A stretch of 35,838 nt of DNA from an uncultured bacterium. GTDB lineage: Bacteria; Planctomycetota; Phycisphaerae; Phycisphaerales; UBA1924. The notes beneath the pieces are model-generated. The model had not been told where the DNA came from. It worked only from the letters and a program-made list of their open reading frames with translations, and did not search any database. Of this stretch, positions 15,761 through 24,934 are shown one piece after another; position 1 is the stretch's first letter; each line of letters starts with the position of its first letter. The translations under genes and the position numbers were made by a program. Location: contig CALKYH010000234.1 of assembly GCA_938003595.1 (NCBI GenBank), forward strand, positions 1-35,838, given 5' to 3'.

Positions 15761-17635
15761 ATGCAACGATTCGCAGCGGCGTTGTTGGTCGTGTTCTTGA
15801 CGGTCTGGTGCGCCCAGCCGAGTCTCGCCCAGGGGCGGAAGTCGGCGAGGGCCGCGGACCCGGCGGTGATGGAGCGCATCACCGCGGCGCTGGACGCGCT
15901 GCAGGCGGACGGCGACTTCGAGCAGGCCGCCGAGGCAACGGGCGCGATCCTCGATGAGGTCATCGCCTGGGGCGCGCCGAACGAGCCGGCGACGATGCGC
16001 GAAGCGGCGTTCGCGGAGCGGCTGGTCCGGCTGCTCGGCGGGGCGGAGGGTGTGGACCGAGCGGGCCTGCTGGGGTTCCTGCGCGCCAACCCGACGCTCG
16101 CGGGCGATCTGGTCTTTGCGATTGAGGAACGAGCGGAGGATCCTTCGCAGGTGTTCGCGCTGCTGGAGCGGCTGCGCCCGGGGCGCGAGGAGCTTCTGGA
16201 GAAGCACGCGCCGCTGGTCGCGGCGATCTGCGTCGCCCACGATGTGCCGGTCGCCCGGCGGTTCAACGAGAATGTGGTGGAATCGCCCGGCCCGGAGGCG
16301 TTGCTGGACTTCTACATCCGCAACGCGTCGCGGATGTACTACAGGGCCTCGGACATGCCGCCGGAGCTGCTGGCGTATGTGGTGGACGCGACGCCCAGCA
16401 TCGAGGAGATGACCTGGGCGCTCGACCGTTACGCGGGGCACAACGATGTGGGCGGGCTGTTCTACAACATCCGCTACGACCTGGAGAGCTTCTATGGCGG
16501 GCGCGCCAAGGACGCGACGCTCCAGGGCTACACGCTCGAGAACATCCACCGGTTCGGCGGGGTCTGCGTCGATCAGGCGTATTTCGCGGTGATGGTGGGC
16601 AAGTCGATCGGCGTGCCCACGGCGTATGTCGTCGCGCGCGCGGCCCAGGGCGGGCACGCCTGGGTGGGATTCCTGCAGCGCAACGGCAAGGGCGCGCTGT
16701 GGAACTTCAACACGGGTCGGTACGACGCGTACAAAGGGCTGAAGGGATCGGCGCTCGACCCGCAGACCGGCGAAGAGACCAGCGATGGAGACATCTCCCT
16801 GGAGGCGGGGCTCATCGGCTTTGAACGCGCCGAGCGGCAGGAGGCGGCGGCGTACGCGATGGCGGCGGATCGGCTCCTCGGCGTGATGATCGACGGTCGC
16901 GAATGGCCGCCGGCGCGAGGCGGCGCCGCGGGAGAGGATCAGTCGGCGCCTGCGAAGAAGCTGCGCTCGACCGCGGGCAAGCGGGCCGCGCCGGGCGCCC
17001 GGGGCGCCGACGCCGCGGGCGTGCTGGACCTGGTGCAGAAATCGGTCGACATCTGCCCGTTCCGGCTCGACACCTGGCGGCTGATCGGCGCGACGGCCCA
17101 GGCCGCGGGCGGGCTCGACATGAAGCAGCGCCGGGAGTGGGCGAACGCGGTGCAGCGGCTCTGCGGCGCCGACTACCCGGACTTCACCATTGCGACGCTT
17201 CGTCCGCTCATCGACTCGATCGACGACCCGCGCGAGCAGGACAAGCTCTGGTCGTCGCTGCTGCGGCTGTGCGGTCAGCGGCCGGACCTGGCGGCCGAGA
17301 TCCTGACCGCGCAGGGGACGCTCTGGGCGCGGGCCGGCAACTCCGACGAGGCGCTCGCCTGCTACCGGCAGGTGCTGGACCGGCACACCGAGGACGGGCC
17401 GTTCGTGATGGAGGCGCTGGTTCTGGCCGACCGGCTGCTGACCTCGGAGGGCGGCGAGCAGGAGGCGATCCGGCTGTACCAGACCACCTGGGGGCGTTGC
17501 CGCAAGCCCGAGAGCAGCGCCTACTACCGGATGGGGAGCAACTGGTTCCAGGTCGGGATGCTCTACGCGGTGCGGTTGAATGCGGCGGGGGACCTGGCGG
17601 AGGCGACGCGCGTCCGTGAGACGCTGATGCGCTGA
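15761..17635 (+). CDS. Secreted transglutaminase-like protein with helical repeat C-terminus
   Basis: A 624-residue protein. Residues 1-23 (MQRFAAALLVVFLTVWCAQP...) form a signal peptide ending in SLA, so it acts in the periplasm or outside. The centre has a transglutaminase-like core: Cys269 in GGVCVDQAYFAVMV, His299 in GGHAWVGF and Asp322 in NTGRYD, the Cys-His-Asp triad in order and spacing. Residues 400-430 form a low-complexity basic linker. The C-terminal 200 residues are helical and TPR-like (AGNSDEALACYRQVLDRH). The family could be a protease or cross-linking enzyme; substrate unknown. GGGAGG precedes the ATG by six bases. An in-frame upstream ATG at 15620 lies inside lysK and is rejected. 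Confidence 0.82.
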   Translation: MQRFAAALLVVFLTVWCAQPSLAQGRKSARAADPAVMERITAALDALQADGDFEQAAEATGAILDEVIAWGAPNEPATMREAAFAERLVRLLGGAEGVDRAGLLGFLRANPTLAGDLVFAIEERAEDPSQVFALLERLRPGREELLEKHAPLVAAICVAHDVPVARRFNENVVESPGPEALLDFYIRNASRMYYRASDMPPELLAYVVDATPSIEEMTWALDRYAGHNDVGGLFYNIRYDLESFYGGRAKDATLQGYTLENIHRFGGVCVDQAYFAVMVGKSIGVPTAYVVARAAQGGHAWVGFLQRNGKGALWNFNTGRYDAYKGLKGSALDPQTGEETSDGDISLEAGLIGFERAERQEAAAYAMAADRLLGVMIDGREWPPARGGAAGEDQSAPAKKLRSTAGKRAAPGARGADAAGVLDLVQKSVDICPFRLDTWRLIGATAQAAGGLDMKQRREWANAVQRLCGADYPDFTIATLRPLIDSIDDPREQDKLWSSLLRLCGQRPDLAAEILTAQGTLWARAGNSDEALACYRQVLDRHTEDGPFVMEALVLADRLLTSEGGEQEAIRLYQTTWGRCRKPESSAYYRMGSNWFQVGMLYAVRLNAAGDLAEATRVRETLMR

Positions 17636-17664
17636 GCGCCGCAACCCGCAGCAGGGATCGGTCC

Positions 17665-17670
17665 TATCAT
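17665..17670 (+). promoter_or_regulatory. Possible -10 element close to the ABC exporter start
   Basis: TATCAT ends five bases before the exporter ATG at 17676. If it is a -10 element, transcription would start at or near the start codon and the mRNA would be leaderless. No Shine-Dalgarno sequence is visible between it and the ATG. No clear -35 is seen. Confidence 0.28.
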
Positions 17671-17675
17671 CCCCG

Positions 17676-19622
17676 ATGCCCGAAATCGGACAGTCGAGCC
17701 GATCCAAGTACCGTGCGTACCGCGCCAAGCCCAGGGGGGCTCGGCCTTTGTCCGACGAGACGGCGGCGCCGTCGACTCGACGGTCCCGATCGTTCGCGTC
17801 GCTCCTGCGCCAGTTCTGGGCGTTGCTGGAGGGCTGGCATGGGCTGGTGGTGGGATCTCTGACGACGCTGTCGATCGCGACGCTCATCGGGCTGGCCGTG
17901 CCCGCTTCGTCGAAGATCGCGATCGACTACATCCTGACCGACAACCCGGGGCCGGCCGGGGTCCCTGCGTGGATCCCGGGATCCCACGAGCCGCGGACGC
18001 TGCTCTGGATGCTGGCGGGCGCGATGCTGCTGGCGAGCGTGCTGGCGGTCGCGATCGGCATGTGGGGCCGCTGGCAGATGACCCGCGTGACCAAGCGGAT
18101 GCAGGTGCAGCTGCGCCGGAAGGCGTTCGAGCACGCCTCGCGACTGCCGCTGCACAGGGTGCATCAGCTCAAGAGCGGCGGCGCCGCGAGCCTGATCCGG
18201 GAGGACGCCGGCGGCGCGGGCGAGCTGGTCTTCAGCCTGCTCTACAACCCGTGGCGCGCGGTGTTCCAGCTCATCGGGACGCTCATCATCCTCGCGACCG
18301 TGGATTGGCGGCTGCTGCTCGGGTCGCTGCTGCTCATCCCGGCCGTCTGGGCGACGCACCACACCTGGATCGGGCGCATCCGGCCGATCTACCGCGACAT
18401 CCGGATCAGCCGTCAGAGCATCGACGGCTCGACCACCGAGACCTTCGCCGGCATGCGCATCGTCCGGGGCTTCGGGCGTCAGCGGGGCGAGGCCAGCCGC
18501 TTCGTGAATCGGAACAATTTCATGGCCCGCCAGGAGATCCTCGCCTGGTGGCGCTCGCGCGTGGTGGACATTACTTGGCAGATCCTGATCCCGGTCGCCT
18601 CCATCGGCGTGCTGGTCTACGGCGGGCGTCAGGTCATCGACGGCGACCTCACCATCGGCGACCTGATGATGTTCACGGCGTACCTCATGTACCTGCTGGG
18701 GCCGCTCGAGACGCTCGCGTCCACGGCGACGGCGGTGCAGACCAACCTCGCGGGCCTTGACCGCCTGCTCGATCTGTTCAAGGAGGAGCGCGAGTTCGCT
18801 CAGAGCGCCGCCGACGCCCGGCGGATCGAGCCCGAGGCCGTGGAGGGGCGCATCTCGCTCGATCAGGTCTGGTTCCGCTACCCGGGCTCCGACACGGATG
18901 TGCTCGAGGACATCAGCCTCGAGGTTCGCCCCGGCGAGGTGATCGCCCTGGTCGGCGCCAGCGGATCGGGCAAGACCACGCTCTGCAATCTGGTCGCGCG
19001 GTTCTTTGACCCGACCAGCGGCGCCATTCGGCTCGACGGCGAGGACCTCCGCGAGCTGACGGTGGATTCCTACCGCTCGCTGCTGGGCATCGTGGAGCAG
19101 GATGTCTTCCTGTTCGACGGAACGATCGAGGACAACATCCGGTACTCGCGCCCGGACGCGCCGCGCGCGGAGGTGGAGGCCGCGGCCCGGGCGGCGAACG
19201 CCGATGGGTTCATCCGCGCGCTGGACAAGGGCTACACCACACTGGTGGGGGAGCGCGGTTTCCGTCTCTCGGGCGGTCAGAAGCAACGGATCGCGATCGC
19301 GCGGGCGCTGCTCGCCGACCCGCGGATCCTGATTCTCGACGAGGCGACGAGCAATCTCGACAGCGAGAGCGAGGCGCTGATCCGCCGCGCCCTGCAGGAT
19401 CTGATGCGCGGACGGACCTGCTTCGTCATCGCGCACCGGCTGAGCACGATTCGGCACGCGGACCGCATTGTGGTGCTGGAGCAGGGCCGGATCGTCGAGA
19501 GCGGCCGGCACGATGAGCTGATCGGCACGGGCGGGCGGTACGCGCGCCTGCTGCACCTGCAGACCGAGGGCGACACCGAGGCGGACTGGGCCTCGGACGG
19601 CGCCGGCCTGACCAGCGCATGA
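17676..19622 (+). CDS. ABC exporter, fused permease and ATPase (MsbA/MdlB type)
   Basis: A 648-residue type IV ABC exporter half-transporter. An N-terminal basic cytoplasmic stretch of about 45 residues precedes six membrane helices (about 55-380). The nucleotide-binding domain has Walker A GASGSGKTT (427-435), signature LSGGQ (531-535), Walker B ILILDEATSNLD with Asp555-Glu556, and the switch histidine in VIAHRLSTI. The EQDVFLFDGTIEDNI loop is typical of lipid or peptide exporters. It probably works as a homodimer exporting a lipid, glycolipid or peptide; the substrate is unknown. It is 40 bases after the transglutaminase-like gene and is convergent with the dockerin-like gene. Confidence 0.93.
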   Translation: MPEIGQSSRSKYRAYRAKPRGARPLSDETAAPSTRRSRSFASLLRQFWALLEGWHGLVVGSLTTLSIATLIGLAVPASSKIAIDYILTDNPGPAGVPAWIPGSHEPRTLLWMLAGAMLLASVLAVAIGMWGRWQMTRVTKRMQVQLRRKAFEHASRLPLHRVHQLKSGGAASLIREDAGGAGELVFSLLYNPWRAVFQLIGTLIILATVDWRLLLGSLLLIPAVWATHHTWIGRIRPIYRDIRISRQSIDGSTTETFAGMRIVRGFGRQRGEASRFVNRNNFMARQEILAWWRSRVVDITWQILIPVASIGVLVYGGRQVIDGDLTIGDLMMFTAYLMYLLGPLETLASTATAVQTNLAGLDRLLDLFKEEREFAQSAADARRIEPEAVEGRISLDQVWFRYPGSDTDVLEDISLEVRPGEVIALVGASGSGKTTLCNLVARFFDPTSGAIRLDGEDLRELTVDSYRSLLGIVEQDVFLFDGTIEDNIRYSRPDAPRAEVEAAARAANADGFIRALDKGYTTLVGERGFRLSGGQKQRIAIARALLADPRILILDEATSNLDSESEALIRRALQDLMRGRTCFVIAHRLSTIRHADRIVVLEQGRIVESGRHDELIGTGGRYARLLHLQTEGDTEADWASDGAGLTSA

Positions 19623-19655
19623 AAAAACCCCGGCGCCGTGAGGCGGGCGCCGGGG
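19621..19655 (-). terminator. Strong intrinsic terminator for the minus-strand exported-protein unit
   Basis: A perfect ten-base-pair GC stem (19628-19637 with 19646-19655) and eight-base loop. On the plus strand it is preceded by AAAAAA at 19622-19627, so on the minus strand it is followed by six U residues. It lies about 37 bases after the stop of the gene at 19692. On the plus strand there is no U-run, but the stem overlaps the exporter end and may also slow converging transcription. Confidence 0.88.
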
Positions 19656-19691
19656 CTCTGTGTCCCAATGGTCGGGTGAGGTGGACGCGGG

Positions 19692-20351
19692 TTACTGGCA
19701 GGTGGTGTTGAAGAAGGACAGGACGTTGTTGAGGTCGGCGAAGTCGGTCACGCCGTCGCCGTTGGTGTCGCCCAGGATGCAGGGGCCGGTCGCGTTGAAC
19801 GACGAGAGCACCTGGTTGAGGTCGGCGAAGTTGACCTGGCCGTTCTGATCGACATCGCCGAGGCAGGTCGGGGTGGCGCGGATGGATCGGGCGTCGTCTT
19901 CGAGGTTGATCCAGCCGATATTCTCGCCCCAGGCGTAGCCGCGGAAGCGGCGGAGGGCCGAGTCGAACCGGGCCTGCATGCCCAGCCCGCCGAGCGTGGC
20001 GGCGGTGCCGAAGTTGATCCAGCCCACATTCTCGCCCCAGGCGAGCCCGGCGAGGTCGCCGTTGGGGAGGATGTTGACGCCCGCGTCGGCGCCGGTGGCG
20101 TTGGAGTACTGCAGGCAGTCGGCGGGCGAACCGTCGCCCATGTGGATCCAGCCGACATTCTCCGACCAGACCCAGCCCGAGAGGAATCGCGGGTGGAGCC
20201 TCACGCCCGAGGCCTCGGCGTTGGCGTCGCGCCAGTTGGTCCAGCCGATGTTCTCCGACCAGGCGTACTTGTAGTCCGCCATGATCGAGGACTGCGCCGT
20301 GGCCGAACCGGCGAGGGCGAGAGAGGCGAGTGTGAGAAGGGCGCTGTTCAT
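19692..20351 (-). CDS. Secreted protein with W-x-E-N-I/V-G-W repeats and dockerin-like tail
   Basis: A 219-residue exported protein. A signal peptide (MNSALLTLASLALAGSATA) is followed by four repeats around YAWSENIGWTNW, WVWSENVGWIHMG, LAWGENVGWINFG and YAWGENIGWINLE. The last 55 residues contain two EF-hand-like units, GDVDQNGQVNFADLNQVL and GDTNGDGVTDFADLNNVL, a dockerin-type I-like domain common at the C-terminus of exported Planctomycetota proteins. Four cysteines flank these units. The ATG is preceded by AAGGAG at six bases. The gene is 38 bases after the beta-helix gene and ends in the terminator at 19621-19655, so the two form one unit. Function unknown; surface assembly or calcium-dependent attachment is plausible. 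Confidence 0.85.
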   Translation of the reverse strand: MNSALLTLASLALAGSATAQSSIMADYKYAWSENIGWTNWRDANAEASGVRLHPRFLSGWVWSENVGWIHMGDGSPADCLQYSNATGADAGVNILPNGDLAGLAWGENVGWINFGTAATLGGLGMQARFDSALRRFRGYAWGENIGWINLEDDARSIRATPTCLGDVDQNGQVNFADLNQVLSSFNATGPCILGDTNGDGVTDFADLNNVLSFFNTTCQ

Positions 20352-20389
20352 GGTGTCTCCTTCGTGGAGTGCGTGCGAGGAGAGCCGGT

Positions 20390-21463
20390 TCAGTAGGCGA
20401 AGTTCGCCCAGGCGTTCGAGGAGGTGAAGGCGTCGCCGGGGTTGGTGAGGACCTGCGCGGCCTCGTTGCCGGCGACGATGGAGAAGTTCGTGCCGTTGCC
20501 GCGGGCGGTGTTGCGGACGATGAAGTTGTCGGTGGTGTTGACATCGACGCCGACGCCGTTGAAGCCGATGTGGTTGCTCTCGACGCGGTTGGCGACGCCG
20601 GCGGCGACCAGGATGCCGGCGTTGGTGTTGTTCGAGCACTCGTTCTCGAGGATCAGGACGGCGCCGCCGGCGTCGACGCGGATGCCGGCGCCGTTGAAGG
20701 ACGCCGAGCAGTTCTTGATGACGCCGCCGAAAGACATCTCGAAGCCGTCGCTGAAGTTGTTGCTCGCGGCGCTGTTCGAGACGGTGGAGCGCTGGACGGT
20801 CGAGATGCCGTCCTGACCATTGTCGGTCGCGGTGCAGTTGCTCACGGTGGCGTAGGAGCCCGCCGCGAGGCCGTCGCCGCCGTTGTCGATGGCCGAGCAC
20901 TCGGTGAAGGTGCAGCCGAACCCGCCGAGGATGCCGGCGACGTTGTTGCTCTCGGCGCGGACGCCGCGAACGACGGCGTTGTTGCCGACCTCGATGCCGT
21001 TGTTGCCGCTGGAGTCGCGGATGGCCAGGTCGGTGAACACGCCGCCGACCACATTCGAGGCGTCCAGGCAGACGCCGCCGAAGTTGCTGACGATGCCGTT
21101 CTTGACCGTCAGGTAGCGACGCGTGCTGGGGACATTGATGCCGTTGGCGGCGTTGTTGCCGACCGTCGTGCCGGAGATGGTGAAGCCGTTGAGGTCGATC
21201 GTGACATTGTCGGCCGAGACCTGGATGCCGACGCCGTTGCTGGGCACCACGATGTTGCCGGTCAGGTAGTACGAACCCGGGGAGAAGATCGCATAGACCG
21301 CGGAGCCCGAGCCGCTGAGCGACTGGATCGGGGTCCGGGGCTCGACCTCCTGAAGGGTCTTCATGGTCGAGGTCGGGGCCCCGGCGGGGGGGGTCAGGTT
21401 GCCCGCGACGGCGCCGCCGGCGGCGAGGAGAACGGTGAGAGCGCTGAGGGTGATCGTCTTCAT
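20390..21463 (-). CDS. Secreted right-handed parallel beta-helix repeat protein
   Basis: A 357-residue exported protein. Residues 1-20 (MKTITLSALTVLLAAGGAVA) are a signal peptide. The mature protein has an N-terminal cap (YLTGNIVVPSNGVGIQVS, then NVTIDLNGFTISG) and about ten pectate-lyase-like coils with repeated N-G-x-x-I/G-I and A-x-x-N-N patterns, such as CTATDNGQDGIST and ENECSNNTNAGILVAAG. This is the NosD/beta-helix architecture. No catalytic lyase residues can be assigned; it may bind or cleave polysaccharide or be structural. GGAAGG lies upstream of the ATG. It is the first gene of a two-gene unit with the dockerin-like protein. Confidence 0.85.
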   Translation of the reverse strand: MKTITLSALTVLLAAGGAVAGNLTPPAGAPTSTMKTLQEVEPRTPIQSLSGSGSAVYAIFSPGSYYLTGNIVVPSNGVGIQVSADNVTIDLNGFTISGTTVGNNAANGINVPSTRRYLTVKNGIVSNFGGVCLDASNVVGGVFTDLAIRDSSGNNGIEVGNNAVVRGVRAESNNVAGILGGFGCTFTECSAIDNGGDGLAAGSYATVSNCTATDNGQDGISTVQRSTVSNSAASNNFSDGFEMSFGGVIKNCSASFNGAGIRVDAGGAVLILENECSNNTNAGILVAAGVANRVESNHIGFNGVGVDVNTTDNFIVRNTARGNGTNFSIVAGNEAAQVLTNPGDAFTSSNAWANFAY

Positions 21464-21530
21464 GGTGAGGTCCTTCCGGGTGGATCGGGTCGTGCGTGGG
21501 GGATAGAGGCCGTTGGGCCGTCGATCCCGT

Positions 21531-21547
21531 GGCGGACACCGTCCGCC
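21531..21547. promoter_or_regulatory. Perfect inverted repeat upstream of the beta-helix gene
   Basis: GGCGGAC-ACC-GTCCGCC, seven-base arms with a three-base centre, lies about 68 bases before the beta-helix start on the minus strand. It may be an operator or a leader hairpin. No matching second copy was noticed in the window. Confidence 0.3.
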
Positions 21548-21652
21548 GACAACCCTCACGCCACGCAGGGCGCCGCCGGGGCTCATCGGGTCTTGATTTT
21601 CTTGGAAGGCCCCGTTGCGTGGGCAAAATCCGGGGTAGGGGCCCTCGGGCCG

Positions 21653-24600
21653 TCAGCGTCGGCTGGAGGAGGCCAGATCGGCGCCCTCTGGCAGGGACCC
21701 GCCCTGCCTCAGGATCGCCGTCCCGTCGCCGCTGATCGTCAGGAGCGTGCGGCCGGAGCCGTCGAAACAGGCGCCGTAGACCGCGTAGACATGGGACCGG
21801 AGGGTCAGGACCTCCTCACCGGTGGAGGTGTCCCAGATGCGCGTGGTGTTGTCGAAGCCGCCCGTCGCCAACCGGTCGCCGGCCGGGTTGAAGCAGGAGG
21901 AGTAGATGGCGCCCTGGTGACCGACCAGCGGCCGATCCTCAAGTGTCGCCGTGCTGAGCAGGTGGCCTTCGTAGTCTTCGCTGCCGATGAACAGCTGCGA
22001 GCCATCAGCGCTGATCGACATCGTCCAGACCCCGGCGCCCGTCACCCGCCGCTCGGCTTTCGGCGTGAGCGAGCCGGCTTCGGGGTCCCAGGACCAGACT
22101 TTCAGTGTGCCCTGAACGCCGCAGGAGTAGAGCGTCCGGCCGTTCGGGCTCCAGGCGATCAGGTGGGCGCCTTCCGGATGAGCGTCGACTTTCAGGACTT
22201 CGGCGCCATCCCGCGCCGAGTAGATGGACAGATGACCGTCGAGGAAGGTCGCGGCGATATAGCCGGCGTCCGGGGTCGCCGCGAGCGCCATGAGCTTGCC
22301 CTCGACCTCCGGCGATCGCCAGAGCCGGTCGCCGAGGGGGAGCGTGAAAACCTCCAGCGCGGTCTGTCCGATGCTCATGGCGGCGCCGCCGGGGAAGGAG
22401 GTCAGCCCGAACCCGGTCTGGTCGTCCTTCGGGCGCAGGGGCCGGGCGCGGCCGTTCTGGTCCAGGCGCATGACCGCGCCCTTCCAGTCACTGACGAGGA
22501 ATCCATCGGGCGTCCTGGCGGCGCGCACAAGGCTCTCGCCGGTCAGGGGCACGACGCGCTCGGCCCGCTTGGCGCTGGCTTCGTTCCACCAGCGCACCGT
22601 GCCGTCGATGCTGGTCGTCAGGACCTCGCCGGAGTCTTGGCCGCAGATCTTCAGGATGGTTGATGCGTGGCCCAGACCATTCCAGAGGCGCTCGCCGTTG
22701 GTCGCGTCGAGGGCCTCCAGGCGAGCCTCGGTGCCGCCTGCGTAGACCGTGCGGCTGTCCATGGCCCAGGCGACGGCCGTCGCCTTGTTCTTGAAGACCA
22801 GCTTGGTCCAGAGGTTGTCGCCGGTCTTGAGGTCGAACGCGCTGACGGCTCCGTCGTTGCCAACGCTCGCGAGGAGCGTGCCCGATGGATCGATCGCCAG
22901 ATCGCGGACGGAGCTCTCGTGAGCGCCCAGCGGCGTCACGGCGTCGCCATTCACGAGCGACACCTCACCCTTCGCGTCGCCGATGATGAGGCGACCGTCG
23001 GGGACCAACTCGGCCGCGGTGAGGTCGCGCCCTTCGATCCGTCGGAGTTCCTCTCCGGTCTGTCGATCGATGAGGGCCAGATCGCCGTTGGCGTCGATCA
23101 CGACGATGCGCTCGCCCCGTTCATCGAGCCGCAGCGCGCGGGGCTGGCCGTCGAGCGTTCTCCAGAGTTGTGGCGAGGTCGGGTCCTCGGCCTGCAGGTC
23201 CTGGAGATGGATCTCGCCCTTGCGTCCCGCCAGCAGCAGCCACCGTCCGTCGGCGCTCATCGCGGCGTCCATCACGCCCTCGGCGGGCGCGATGCGGAAC
23301 CGCTCCGTGCCGAAACGAGCGTCCCACAGGACCGCGTCCTCGCCGACTCGGACCGTCGCGAAGAGCGGCGCCGATCGACCGAACGCGCCGCCGCCCCAGC
23401 CGGGCAGACGAGCCTGCAGGGCGCGCTTGCTCTGGTCGCTGGCCGCCGAGAGGTAGCCCCACTCCCAGCCGCGCAGGTCCTCCGGGCACTCCTTGAGCAG
23501 TCGTTGCACCCGGGGGATGTCCCCCTGCGCGAGCGCCGCCTGCGCATAGCCGATGCGCCCGAAGTACAGCTCGCGGCGCAGCCGTTCCGCCTCGGAGTCG
23601 GCGCGGGCCCGCTCGGCCTCGGCGCGCTCTCGCGCGGCGATCGCCTCGCCCTTGGCCAGCGACTCGCGCTGGGCGAGCCGCTCGTTCGCGGCGGACTGAC
23701 GGGCCGCGTAGGCGGCGAACGCGACGAGGGCGAGGCCGATCACCGCGGCCGCCGCCGCCGCGCCACGGTAGCGGCGCAGCTGCCGGTTCAGGACATACAT
23801 CGCCGAGTCGCGCCGGGCGCCGATGGGCGCGCCGCTGAGGTATCTGCGGATGTCCGCGGCGAACTCGGCGGCGCTCTGGTATCGCTCGGTCTTGTTCTTC
23901 TCCAGGGCCTTGAACACGATGGTTTCGACATCGCCGCGGAGGTTCTTGTCCGTCGTGCTCAGACGGGTCGGCTCCTCGTCGCGGATGATCCGCGCCGCTT
24001 CGGGGAGCGAGCGACTCTTGATGTTGTGCGGCAGACGCCCTGTGAGCATCTCGTAGAGCGTGACGCCCAGGGCGTAGACATCGGACCGCGTGTCCACGTC
24101 CGCCGGGTCGCCGACGACCTGCTCCGGGCTCATGTACGGCAGCGTGCCGATGAGCTGCCCGACGCTCGTGCGGAGCGTCGTCACGCTGACATCGCTGTCG
24201 GTGGCACGGGCCACGCCGAAGTCCAGGATCTTGGGCTGGCCCTGGTCGTCCACGAGGATGTTGGAGGGCTTGAGGTCGCGGTGGATCACGCCCTTCTGGT
24301 GGGCGTGCTGCACCGCGTCGGCGATGCGGGCCATCAGCGCGAGCTTCTCGCGCGTCCCGAGGCCCGCCGACTTCGCGTGCTCCACGAGCGTCTTGCCCCG
24401 GACATACTCCATCGCGAAGAACCCGCGGACGCCGGTGGCGTCGTCCGCGGCGCCGGCCTCGTAGATCTGCGCGATGCCGGGGTGCTGCAGCCGCCCGAGG
24501 ATGTGCGCCTCGTGCTCGAATCGCTTGACGACGGTCGGCGTCGCCAGGCCGGCGCGGATGATCTTCAGCGCCACGGTCCGGCGCGGCTTCAGCTGCTCGG

Positions 24601-24931
24601 CGAGGTAGACCACGCCCATGCCGCCCTCGCCGATCTGCTTGATGATGCGGTACCCCGCGACGCGCCGGCCCTCGAGGCCGTCGCTGAACCCGCTCCCGTC
24701 GCCCTCGCCGGCCTCCGCCAGCAGCGGCGAGAAGACATCCGCAGGATTCTCAAGAAACTGCTCGGCGCCGGACTGCATCGCCAGCAGGGAGCGAAGCTGC
24801 TCGGCGAGGTCGCTGTCCCCGGCGCATTCGGCGTCGATCAGGTCCGCGCGGTCGGCGTCCGCGGCCTCGAGCGCTCGCTCGAACAGCTCCGAAAGCCGCC
24901 TCCACCGCTCGGGCGTCATCGGTGCGGACAT
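21653..24931 (-). CDS. Membrane Ser/Thr protein kinase with WD40-like repeat domain
   Basis: A 1092-residue protein. Residues 94-365 form a Hanks-type kinase: P-loop GEGGMG (101-106), Lys123 in VALK, Glu141, catalytic HRD at 217-219 (HRDLKPSNIL), DFG at 237-239 and SPE at 268-270; all key residues are intact, so it should be active. One transmembrane helix lies at about 389-410, followed by a charged coiled coil rich in Arg, Ala and Glu (411-455). The rest, from about residue 500, is a chain of WD40/quinoprotein-like repeats (for example DNTTRIWDTSTGEEVLTLRSH) that may form one or two propellers, probably outside the membrane, as a sensor. It follows the sigma factor gene by three bases, so sigma and kinase form one unit. 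Confidence 0.93.
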   Translation of the reverse strand: MSAPMTPERWRRLSELFERALEAADADRADLIDAECAGDSDLAEQLRSLLAMQSGAEQFLENPADVFSPLLAEAGEGDGSGFSDGLEGRRVAGYRIIKQIGEGGMGVVYLAEQLKPRRTVALKIIRAGLATPTVVKRFEHEAHILGRLQHPGIAQIYEAGAADDATGVRGFFAMEYVRGKTLVEHAKSAGLGTREKLALMARIADAVQHAHQKGVIHRDLKPSNILVDDQGQPKILDFGVARATDSDVSVTTLRTSVGQLIGTLPYMSPEQVVGDPADVDTRSDVYALGVTLYEMLTGRLPHNIKSRSLPEAARIIRDEEPTRLSTTDKNLRGDVETIVFKALEKNKTERYQSAAEFAADIRRYLSGAPIGARRDSAMYVLNRQLRRYRGAAAAAAVIGLALVAFAAYAARQSAANERLAQRESLAKGEAIAARERAEAERARADSEAERLRRELYFGRIGYAQAALAQGDIPRVQRLLKECPEDLRGWEWGYLSAASDQSKRALQARLPGWGGGAFGRSAPLFATVRVGEDAVLWDARFGTERFRIAPAEGVMDAAMSADGRWLLLAGRKGEIHLQDLQAEDPTSPQLWRTLDGQPRALRLDERGERIVVIDANGDLALIDRQTGEELRRIEGRDLTAAELVPDGRLIIGDAKGEVSLVNGDAVTPLGAHESSVRDLAIDPSGTLLASVGNDGAVSAFDLKTGDNLWTKLVFKNKATAVAWAMDSRTVYAGGTEARLEALDATNGERLWNGLGHASTILKICGQDSGEVLTTSIDGTVRWWNEASAKRAERVVPLTGESLVRAARTPDGFLVSDWKGAVMRLDQNGRARPLRPKDDQTGFGLTSFPGGAAMSIGQTALEVFTLPLGDRLWRSPEVEGKLMALAATPDAGYIAATFLDGHLSIYSARDGAEVLKVDAHPEGAHLIAWSPNGRTLYSCGVQGTLKVWSWDPEAGSLTPKAERRVTGAGVWTMSISADGSQLFIGSEDYEGHLLSTATLEDRPLVGHQGAIYSSCFNPAGDRLATGGFDNTTRIWDTSTGEEVLTLRSHVYAVYGACFDGSGRTLLTISGDGTAILRQGGSLPEGADLASSSRR

Positions 24932-24934
24932 CGT

